A stretch of DNA of 11,047 nucleotides from positions 1 to 11,047 of the forward strand of contig SVNB01000060.1 in assembly GCA_015067125.1 (NCBI GenBank), in the 5' to 3' direction. Source of the stretch: Oscillospiraceae bacterium. GTDB taxonomy: Bacteria; Bacillota; Clostridia; Oscillospirales; Ruminococcaceae. The stretch's first letter is position 1. Every line of letters begins with the position of its first letter. The notes beneath the pieces are model-generated. The model worked only from the letters and a program-made list of their open reading frames with translations, did no database searches and was not told the origin of the DNA. The position numbers and the translations under genes were made by a program. Shown one piece after another: positions 5,525 through 11,047 of the stretch.

Positions 5525-7732
5525 TTAACCGATTACGGTAACGCCGGCAGGGCCGTTGTCATCATCATCAAACGGGTTATAGATGGAACCGCCGCCGTAG
5601 CATTCCGTGCAGGTGCCGGGCATATGGTCTTTTTTATACCAGCCGATGCCGGTTTCGGTGCAGGCGCTGCCCGCAAGATCGCCGGAAGCCTGGCAATAGG
5701 TTGCGGAAACAACGTTGGAACTTTCGGGGAATTTTACGTTGGGATCCTCGTTTTTCATAACCTCTGTCATAATGGATTTCCAGATAATCGGAGTGGGATA
5801 GCTCTGATATACGATCTCTTTCATGCTGTCGGCGTATCCGAACCATACAACGCCAAGGTACTGGGGCGTCATTCCCACAAACCAAAGGTCCGTGTTATCA
5901 GAAGCGGAACCGGTTTTACCCGCAACGGTGTAACCGGGGATCTGCGCGGTGGGGTTTGCGGTGCCGTTCGGACCGGAAACAACTTCCTGACAAAGTTTAT
6001 TAAGAATGGTAGCGGTTTCGGAAGAGATAACGCGTTCCGGAGCGGTATCCGCTTTAAGCACTATGGCGCCTTCGCTGTCGAGCACCTGGGTGTAGGAATG
6101 GGGCTCGATATAAAGTCCGCCGTTGCCTATCATCTGGTATGCGCCGGCAAGTTCGGTTGGAGAAACACCGTAGGTAAAGGAACCCAATGCCATCGGCGCA
6201 ACGGCAACGTCGTTGTTTCTGCCGCTATCCACAAGTGTGGAAATATGCAGTTTCTGGGTAAGAAAATCAAATACCGTTCTTGGAGTGAGCAGCGTAACCA
6301 GTTTTACCGGAATGGTGTTTATGGAACGCGCCACCGCCGTTCTTACGGTAACGTCGCCCAGATATCCGGCATAAAAGTTTACCGGCCAAGCGGCTTTAAA
6401 GGTGGTATCGCCGATTGTTTCGCCTGCCTCATAAATGGGTTCATCCGTAATAACCGTGGAGAAAGTGATAAGATCGTTTTCTATGGCAAGAGCATAGGAA
6501 GAAATTGGTTTTATGGTAGAGCCTATGTGCCTTTGGCCGTGGGCGGCAATGTTGAACAGGCGGGAACCGGTTTTTTCGCCCTTGCCGCCGACTATTGCCA
6601 CAACCTCGCCGCTATAGTTAAGGCAGACGAATGCGGAATCCGGCTGTTCCTTGTTATATACCTTGGGAAAATTTTCCGGGTGTTCGTAATAATCTTCCGC
6701 AATGTTCTGGATGCGGTTATCAACGGTGGCATAAATGCGGTAACCGCCGTTATAAAGATTATATTCCGCGGTCTTTTTATCCCAGCCGTATTCGTCCATA
6801 AGGTCGTCAATAACGTCATCAATAAGATAATCTATAAACCACGAAGTATATTTTGCGGATTCTTTGCCGGTAATCTGGCCTTTGGAGGTTACTATATCTT
6901 CGTTTATAAGAACATCGTAATCTGCCTTGGAGATATATTTGTTTTCCAGCATTTCGCCATAGATATATTCCCGGCGGCCCTTGTTGTTTTCCGGGTGACC
7001 AAAAGGTTCATAAATACTGGGGTTGTTGGTGATGGCAATAAGTCCGGCACATTCCGTAAGAGTAAGTTCGGAAACGTCCTTATCAAAATACATATTTGCC
7101 GCCGCCTGAACGCCTTTTGTGTTATAGCCAAGAGCTATTACGTTAAGATAAGCTTCCAGTATCTGCTGCTTGGAATATTTCTTTTCCAGCGCAAGGGCGT
7201 TAAAAATTTCTTTTACCTTACGGTCAATACGCACTTCGTTTGCACCGGTTACGTTTTTGATAAGCTGCTGGGTTATGGTGGAACCGCCGCCGCTATCGCC
7301 GCCGGTAAGAAAGCTTAATGTTGCCTGAATGGTACGGGCAAAGTCCACGCCCTGGTGCTGCCAGAAACGCTTGTCTTCCGCCGCAACAACGGTATCTATA
7401 AGATAATCCGGAAACTGGTCATAATCCGCCCAGATAAGCTTTCCGCTTTCGCCGTAAAGCTTGGTATCCTCTACATACTGCCCGGTTTCGGAATCCTTTG
7501 TATAGATTATGGTGGTATAGCTAAGCTCCAGCTGGTCAAGGTCAACAACTTCGGCGTCGTCAACCATTCCAAGTATTACTGTTGCCAGAACACAGCCGAT
7601 GATGCAGCCGCTTATAATGACTACGGAAAGCACGGTAACAAGCGCTCTTCCCAAAAAGCGAAAGAACCCTTTTAAAATTTTAAGCCACACCGGGGTTTCC
7701 TTTGGCTGATCGTTTTTATTTTTGGATCGCAT
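5525..7732 (-). CDS. Class A penicillin-binding protein, PBP1A/1B-like (glycosyltransferase 51 plus transpeptidase)
   Basis: This enzyme polymerises lipid II into glycan strands and crosslinks the stem peptides outside the membrane. The 735-residue protein has a short cytoplasmic N-terminus rich in K and N, one membrane segment (about 30-54) and a GT51 domain. The GT51 domain carries EDKRFWQHQGVD (catalytic E119), GGGSTITQQLIKN (148-160) and a RKVKEIFNALALEKKYSKQQILEAYLN-type segment. The transpeptidase domain has all three penicillin-binding motifs: S405-T-I-K408, S470-I-N472 and K606-T-G608. The tail carries two cysteine pairs (YCQASG, SACTET, GTCTEC) and ends in an acidic, glycine-rich stretch. 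The ATG at 7732 follows GGAGG by 8 nt. The gene appears monocistronic, with its own promoter region and terminator. I leave the symbol blank because class A paralogues (ponA, mrcA, pbpF) cannot be told apart from this sequence. Confidence 0.95.
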   Translation of the reverse strand: MRSKNKNDQPKETPVWLKILKGFFRFLGRALVTVLSVVIISGCIIGCVLATVILGMVDDAEVVDLDQLELSYTTIIYTKDSETGQYVEDTKLYGESGKLIWADYDQFPDYLIDTVVAAEDKRFWQHQGVDFARTIQATLSFLTGGDSGGGSTITQQLIKNVTGANEVRIDRKVKEIFNALALEKKYSKQQILEAYLNVIALGYNTKGVQAAANMYFDKDVSELTLTECAGLIAITNNPSIYEPFGHPENNKGRREYIYGEMLENKYISKADYDVLINEDIVTSKGQITGKESAKYTSWFIDYLIDDVIDDLMDEYGWDKKTAEYNLYNGGYRIYATVDNRIQNIAEDYYEHPENFPKVYNKEQPDSAFVCLNYSGEVVAIVGGKGEKTGSRLFNIAAHGQRHIGSTIKPISSYALAIENDLITFSTVITDEPIYEAGETIGDTTFKAAWPVNFYAGYLGDVTVRTAVARSINTIPVKLVTLLTPRTVFDFLTQKLHISTLVDSGRNNDVAVAPMALGSFTYGVSPTELAGAYQMIGNGGLYIEPHSYTQVLDSEGAIVLKADTAPERVISSETATILNKLCQEVVSGPNGTANPTAQIPGYTVAGKTGSASDNTDLWFVGMTPQYLGVVWFGYADSMKEIVYQSYPTPIIWKSIMTEVMKNEDPNVKFPESSNVVSATYCQASGDLAGSACTETGIGWYKKDHMPGTCTECYGGGSIYNPFDDDDNGPAGVTVIG

Positions 7733-7844
7733 TTATCTGTCCTCCCTTTTACGAGGATTTGCGGGCGTTTTGATTAAAAGGCAAAAGCCGCAGAAACGGC
7801 AGCGGGATTTATAAAAATCATTCTGCCTCTGCATCCGCCCGGCT

Positions 7845-7863
7845 GCCTCCTTAAAAAGGAGGC
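7845..7863. repeat. Perfect hairpin in the PBP leader region
   Basis: GCCTCCTT (7845-7852) and AAGGAGGC (7856-7863) form an 8-bp perfect stem around AAA. If transcription starts near 7867 from the minus-strand -10 box, this hairpin sits at the very 5' end of a leader of about 135 nt. No T-tract follows on the minus strand, so it is not a terminator there. It could stabilise the mRNA end or be a fragment of the same repeat style as at 5201-5285. Both are inferences. Confidence 0.5.
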
Positions 7864-7868
7864 TGTAA

Positions 7869-7903
7869 ATTATATTATACCTCATCAAATGATTATTTGA
7901 TGA
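7869..7903 (-). promoter_or_regulatory. Likely PBP promoter with an adjacent palindrome (candidate operator)
   Basis: Two overlapping TATAAT boxes are seen on the minus strand at 7879-7874 and 7874-7869. Directly upstream is a perfect inverted repeat with 9-bp arms, TCATCAAAT (7882-7890) and ATTTGATGA (7895-7903), around GATT. It occupies the spacer and the -35 position, where CATCAA is the only hexamer at 17-bp spacing. A dimeric regulator binding here would block or replace -35 contact. The palindrome could also serve the divergent small gene at 7953, whose own promoter is unclear. The boxes and palindrome are seen directly; regulation is inferred. Confidence 0.55.
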
Positions 7904-7952
7904 ACATCCTGTTAAAAATACCCTTGGAATATATTCGAAAAGGGGTTATTTT

Positions 7953-8288
7953 ATGGAACACACTTTTTTAACCACCGCGGCTGCCCTTGCGCTTACCGCG
8001 GCGGCAGTGGTTGGAGCAATGGCTTTTTCACAAAGCTTTGCGAAAGAAGAACCGCACCTTGCGGCGGAAAATCCGGAAGTTTCCGTTTTGGAGGAACCGG
8101 AAGAAATGGTGCTTGGAACTTTTGAAGGAAAACTTGCCCTTTTTGTGGGCAAAAGCCCTTATCCGAACAGGATATTTGATTTTATGGTAAGAACTCTTCC
8201 GTTGGAAGACCAAAGCCGCCTTGCGGAAGGGATAAAAATTTCTTCGGAAGAAGAACTGGAACTTCTTCTGGAAGATTTTATGTCCTGA
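7953..8288 (+). CDS. Small membrane-anchored or exported protein with a BofC-C-like tail
   Basis: This 111-residue protein is the only plus-strand gene. Residues 6-29 are a hydrophobic Ala/Val-rich segment, either a single anchor or a signal peptide with possible cleavage after SFA (28-30). No lysine or arginine precedes it, which is unusual. An acidic linker (31-51) follows, then a compact C-terminal unit (53-111): VLGTFEGKLALF, then RTLPLEDQSRLAEGI, then SSEEELELLLEDFMS. From memory, this order (YxGxxAVF, LPxxDxxxLxxGI, EEELxxLLEDxxS) is that of small Clostridia proteins annotated as BofC C-terminal domain. In Bacillus, BofC restrains SpoIVB signalling during sporulation, but that role should not be transferred to this protein. 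AGGGG lies 7 nt before the ATG, supporting the start. It diverges from the PBP gene and converges on rpoD. The gene call is firm; the family call is moderate. Confidence 0.75.
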   Translation: MEHTFLTTAAALALTAAAVVGAMAFSQSFAKEEPHLAAENPEVSVLEEPEEMVLGTFEGKLALFVGKSPYPNRIFDFMVRTLPLEDQSRLAEGIKISSEEELELLLEDFMS

Positions 8289-8321
8289 TTGCGCTCCTTT
8301 AACGGAAAAAGGCAGGGTTTA

Positions 8322-9419
8322 TCAGTCGATAAAATCTTTAAGTTTTTTGCTGCGGCTGGGGTGACGGAGTTTGCGCAGAGCCTTTGCTTCGATCTGACGG
8401 ATACGTTCGCGGGTTACGTTGAATTCCTTGCCTACTTCCTCAAGGGTTCTGGGACGGCCGTCATCAAGGCCAAAACGCAGGCGAAGAACTTTTTCTTCTC
8501 TGGGAGTAAGGGTTTTAAGCACGTCTGCAAGCTGTTCTTTAAGCAGAGTGTGAGAAGCCGCGTCTGCCGGAGCGGGTGCGTCCTCGTCCGGAATAAAATC
8601 GCCAAGGTGGCTGTCTTCCTCTTCGCCGATAGGAGTTTCGAGAGAAACGGGTTCCTGCGCAACGCGCATGATTTCGCGCACTTTATCGGTGGGCATATCA
8701 AGTTCCGCGGCGATTTCTTCGGCGGTGGGTTCGTGGCCGTTCTGGTGCAAAAGCTGGGAACTTACTTTTTTTACTTTATTTATTGTTTCCACCATGTGTA
8801 CGGGAATACGTATGGTTCTTGCCTGGTCCGCAATGGCACGGGTTATTGCCTGGCGGATCCACCAGGTTGCATAGGTGGAAAATTTAAAGCCTTTGGTGTG
8901 GTCAAATTTTTCAACCGCTTTTATAAGGCCAAGGTTGCCTTCCTGAATAAGATCCAGAAACTGCATTCCTCTGCCAACATAGCGTTTTGCTATGGAAACA
9001 ACAAGACGAAGGTTTGCTTCGGAAAGGCGTTTTCTTGCGTTTCTGCTTACTATCGGGTCTTCGGAATTCATTCTTTCCGCAAGTTCGATTTCTTCTTCCG
9101 GAGTAAGAAGCGGAACGCGGCCGATTTCTTTAAGATAAACCTTTACCGGGTCATCAATGCTGATGCCTTCGATAATGGTGCCGTCGTCATCAATGTTGTC
9201 GCTTTCGATATCGGAAAGGTCAAAATCAAGGTCTGCCGCAACAGAAAAATCCTCGATGATTTCGATGTTGTTGCTTTCAAGGATATCATAAAGCTTATCC
9301 ACCTGCTCAACTTCAAAATCCATCTCTTCGATAAAATCGGTGATTTCTTTTGTGGTAAGTTTGCCTTTGGTTTTTCCGTTTTCGATAAGTTCGGAAAGAG
9401 TCATTTTCTTTTCTGCCAT
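8322..9419 (-). CDS. rpoD: RNA polymerase primary sigma factor RpoD (SigA)
   Basis: This is the housekeeping sigma factor that directs core RNA polymerase to -35/-10 promoters. It is 365 residues, close to Bacillus SigA (371). A short acidic region 1.1 (about 1-85) is followed by region 1.2 (DDPVKVYLKEIGRVPLLT, 89-106) and region 2 (136-209). Region 2 contains DLIQEGNLGLIKAVEKFD (core binding) and FSTYATWWIRQAITR (-10 melting and recognition). Region 3 comes next. Region 4 has the -35 helix-turn-helix RTLEEVGKEFNVTRERIRQ (324-342) and ends KKLKDFID. Nothing is missing. The ATG at 9419 follows GGGGG by 9 nt. It lies 86 bp downstream of dnaG on the same strand, the classic order of the macromolecular-synthesis operon. 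No convincing terminator follows it before the convergent small gene. Confidence 0.98.
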   Translation of the reverse strand: MAEKKMTLSELIENGKTKGKLTTKEITDFIEEMDFEVEQVDKLYDILESNNIEIIEDFSVAADLDFDLSDIESDNIDDDGTIIEGISIDDPVKVYLKEIGRVPLLTPEEEIELAERMNSEDPIVSRNARKRLSEANLRLVVSIAKRYVGRGMQFLDLIQEGNLGLIKAVEKFDHTKGFKFSTYATWWIRQAITRAIADQARTIRIPVHMVETINKVKKVSSQLLHQNGHEPTAEEIAAELDMPTDKVREIMRVAQEPVSLETPIGEEEDSHLGDFIPDEDAPAPADAASHTLLKEQLADVLKTLTPREEKVLRLRFGLDDGRPRTLEEVGKEFNVTRERIRQIEAKALRKLRHPSRSKKLKDFID

Positions 9420-9476
9420 TTTAAAATTCCCCCTGAAAAATATCTATGTTTATGTTGTGGGTACAGTTTTGATAGT

Positions 9477-9493
9477 GGCGGATATCATCCGCC
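9477..9493. repeat. Hairpin between dnaG and rpoD
   Basis: GGCGGAT (9477-9483) and ATCCGCC (9487-9493) form a perfect 7-bp stem around ATC. On the minus-strand transcript it comes shortly after the dnaG stop and is not followed by a U-tract, so it should not terminate. In other bacteria the dnaG-rpoD junction carries an mRNA processing site that sets unequal expression. This hairpin could do the same, which is inference. I see no clear promoter in the 86-bp gap. Confidence 0.5.
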
Positions 9494-9505
9494 CGAAAGG
9501 CTTTT

Positions 9506-11047
9506 TTACTTCTTTGCCTTTCTCATTTTTTCAATATATGCCGCAAGTTCCGCGCCGGAAAGTTCGCCGATTTCCTTATCGGATTTTTTATCCTTAAGCC
9601 GCGCCATGGTTTTTGCCGCTTCCGCGGCGTCCTCGGCGGAATATTGATGCTCCCTTGCAAGGTGAGCAAGCCTTGCAATGATATTCTGCTGTTCCAGCGT
9701 AAAATCTTCGCCAAAAAGCGTAAGAGAAACTTCTGCGCCCGTGCTCGCGGTGCTCAAAAGCTTTTGATAGAACAGCCGATAAAGTTCGCACACAAAATCT
9801 TCGGAAGAAACCAGCGTGCTCACGGTGCTCAAAGCTTCGGGGTTGCGCAAAAGCGCGCCCAAAAGCCGTTCTTCCGCAGCCGCTGCCGCAGGGTTTTTCA
9901 GCTTTTCCGGAACAGCTCCGGCAAATGTAACGGTCTGAACGTTCTGTCCGTTTATGGCCCGGGTGCCTTCGGCCCTTGCGCGGCGTTTTATCTTTGTCTG
10001 CACCTGGGTAAGAATGCCTTCTTTTGTGGTGCCGTAATCCCGGGCAAGCTTTGCGGCCCAGATTTCCCGCTCCAGCGGATTTTTCATGCCGGCAAGCAGT
10101 CCCACCGCATCTTTAAGAGCCATTATTTTGCCTTCCGGCGTTTCGGTATCATACTTTGCGCCGATTTTGGAAAGCTCGTATTCCACAGAACCTGCGCTTT
10201 GCTCGATAAGCTTTTTAAAACGCGTTCCGCCGAATTTTTTGATATATTCGTCCGGGTCTTTCGCATCCGGAATGGTAAGCACTCTGGAACGTATGCCCAC
10301 CTCGTCAAGAAGCGATATTGCTCTTTTTGTGGCCTTTTGTCCGGCCTCGTCAGAATCGTATGCCAGCACCGCTTCTTCAACGTAAGAAGCTGCCAGCCTG
10401 CATTGATCGGAAGTAAGCGATGTGCCAAGAGAAGCCACCGCTTCTGTAAAACCGGCCTGGTGCATGGCTATAACGTCCATATATCCTTCGCAAAGAATCA
10501 GATGATCGAGTTTTTGCTTTTTTGCAAAGTTAAGGGCAAAAAGGTTTTTTGTCTTTTTAAATACCGGAGTATCCGGCGAGTTATAATACTTCGGGCCGTC
10601 GCCGCTCATTTTGCGGCCGCCAAAGCCTATTACGTTGCCCCGCAAATCAATAATGGGGAACATGACTCTGTCCCGGAAAACGTCGTAATATCTGCCGCTT
10701 TTGTTGCTTTTTCTGGCAAGCTGAGCGGCTTCCATATCCTCGTAACGGTATCCTTTGGAAGCAAGCAGATCCGTAAGGCCCGTCCACTCGTTGGGCGCGT
10801 ATCCAAGACCAAAATGCTTTATGGTTTTCGGTTCAAGTCCGCGCCCCAAAAGATAATCCAAAGCGGCCTTGCCGCCGGGTTTGGTAAGTTCGGAAAAATA
10901 ATAACGGGCGGCTTCCCGGTTCATTTCCAGAATTTTTGTTTTTAAAAGGGCGGTTTTATCTTCTGCCGCATCTTCCGGAACGTTCATTCCGGCACGCTGG
11001 GCAAGAAATTTTATCGCCTCTACATATTCAAGGTTTTCTATTCTTCG
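9506..11047 (-). CDS. dnaG: DNA primase DnaG (3' part; the start lies beyond the right edge)
   Basis: DnaG makes the RNA primers for lagging-strand replication and docks on the replicative helicase DnaB/DnaC. The frame is open to the last base, giving 513 residues of a protein of about 590-600. The N-terminal CHC2 zinc finger is the part lost. Numbering from the first codon in the window, residues 1-20 (IENLEYVEAIKFLAQRAG) are the post-zinc-finger segment. The polymerase domain follows, with LDYLLGRGLEPKTIKHFGLGY. The Toprim core is intact: CEGYMD (E187), YDSDEAG (D231, D233) and KDPDEY (D264). The C-terminal quarter is the helicase-binding region and is the least conserved. An internal ATG at 10987 is not the start, because homologous sequence continues upstream of it. 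It is co-directional with rpoD. Confidence 0.97.
   Translation of the reverse strand, partial: RRIENLEYVEAIKFLAQRAGMNVPEDAAEDKTALLKTKILEMNREAARYYFSELTKPGGKAALDYLLGRGLEPKTIKHFGLGYAPNEWTGLTDLLASKGYRYEDMEAAQLARKSNKSGRYYDVFRDRVMFPIIDLRGNVIGFGGRKMSGDGPKYYNSPDTPVFKKTKNLFALNFAKKQKLDHLILCEGYMDVIAMHQAGFTEAVASLGTSLTSDQCRLAASYVEEAVLAYDSDEAGQKATKRAISLLDEVGIRSRVLTIPDAKDPDEYIKKFGGTRFKKLIEQSAGSVEYELSKIGAKYDTETPEGKIMALKDAVGLLAGMKNPLEREIWAAKLARDYGTTKEGILTQVQTKIKRRARAEGTRAINGQNVQTVTFAGAVPEKLKNPAAAAAEERLLGALLRNPEALSTVSTLVSSEDFVCELYRLFYQKLLSTASTGAEVSLTLFGEDFTLEQQNIIARLAHLAREHQYSAEDAAEAAKTMARLKDKKSDKEIGELSGAELAAYIEKMRKAKK
9740..9833. repeat. Short in-frame direct repeat within dnaG
   Basis: The 19-bp word CGTGCTCRCGGTGCTCAAA occurs at 9740-9758 and 9815-9833, with one difference (G or A at the eighth base). 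The copies are exactly 75 bp apart, so they lie in the same frame 25 codons apart. On the coding strand they give LSTAST and LSTVST in the poorly conserved helicase-binding region of DnaG. Each copy contains the hexamer GTGCTC twice. Confidence 0.7.

Noticed and set aside
5187..5528. Open frame of 113 codons through the intergenic repeats
   Set aside because: It crosses every hairpin unit and the PBP terminator, lacks a gene-like composition and has no domain. It is repeat DNA that happens to lack stops.
5441..7318. Plus-strand open frame of 625 codons opposite the PBP gene
   Set aside because: It is an antisense shadow in the same register. The minus strand carries all catalytic motifs of a class A PBP, and the plus frame shows no recognisable domain.
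8240..8300. GAAGAAG/CTTCTTC stem near the end of the small gene as a terminator for rpoD
   Set aside because: It lies in codons for Glu and Leu, is A/T-weak with an 8-nt loop, and is separated by 8 nt from a short T run on the minus strand. The evidence is too weak to call.
9477..9505. Hairpin plus TTTTTT as a plus-strand terminator
   Set aside because: A T run does follow on the plus strand, but eight bases intervene after the stem and no plus-strand transcript is expected here.

Overview
The window reads as chromosomal housekeeping DNA from an anaerobic, low-to-mid GC Firmicute of the class Clostridia, most likely a gut Oscillospirales/Ruminococcaceae-type bacterium. The evidence is AddAB rather than RecBCD, a SigA-type RpoD encoded next to dnaG, purine-rich ribosome sites, a small protein of a type I associate with this group, and intergenic hairpin repeats of a style I associate with it. 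The genus assignment is inference from protein character, not a search result.

Layout. Every gene but one is on the minus strand, so transcription runs right to left. At the right edge is dnaG (primase, 3' part only, 9506-11047), then rpoD (8322-9419), the familiar macromolecular-synthesis pair, with an 86-bp gap that holds a hairpin. Next is a small plus-strand gene (7953-8288) for a membrane-anchored or exported 111-residue protein with a BofC-C-like tail. It converges on rpoD with only 33 bp between stops. A bifunctional class A penicillin-binding protein (5525-7732) follows, with a likely promoter and a 9-bp-arm palindrome upstream and a strong intrinsic terminator downstream (5477-5506). 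A non-coding stretch (5152-5524) is packed with inverted repeats, including a 123-bp element bounded by near-perfect 17/18-bp terminal inverted repeats (5289-5411). At the left are addB (1786-5097) and the 5' half of addA (1-1793), which overlap by 8 bp and form an operon behind a likely promoter at about 5129-5134.

How the genes work together. DnaG primes replication and RpoD directs housekeeping transcription; the penicillin-binding protein polymerises and crosslinks peptidoglycan; AddB and AddA form the helicase-nuclease that processes double-strand breaks for RecA. These are ordinary core functions. I found no CRISPR array, rRNA, tRNA, transposase, phage gene or toxin-antitoxin pair, and no evidence of a new multi-gene system. 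The points that deserve a second look are non-coding or subtle: the terminal-inverted-repeat hairpin element, palindromes sitting where the -35 boxes of two promoters would be, an AddB with no recognisable Walker A, a GAGCAC/GTGCTC word that recurs 18 times, and near-total absence of TTA, CTA and TCA codons, which creates very long antisense reading frames.
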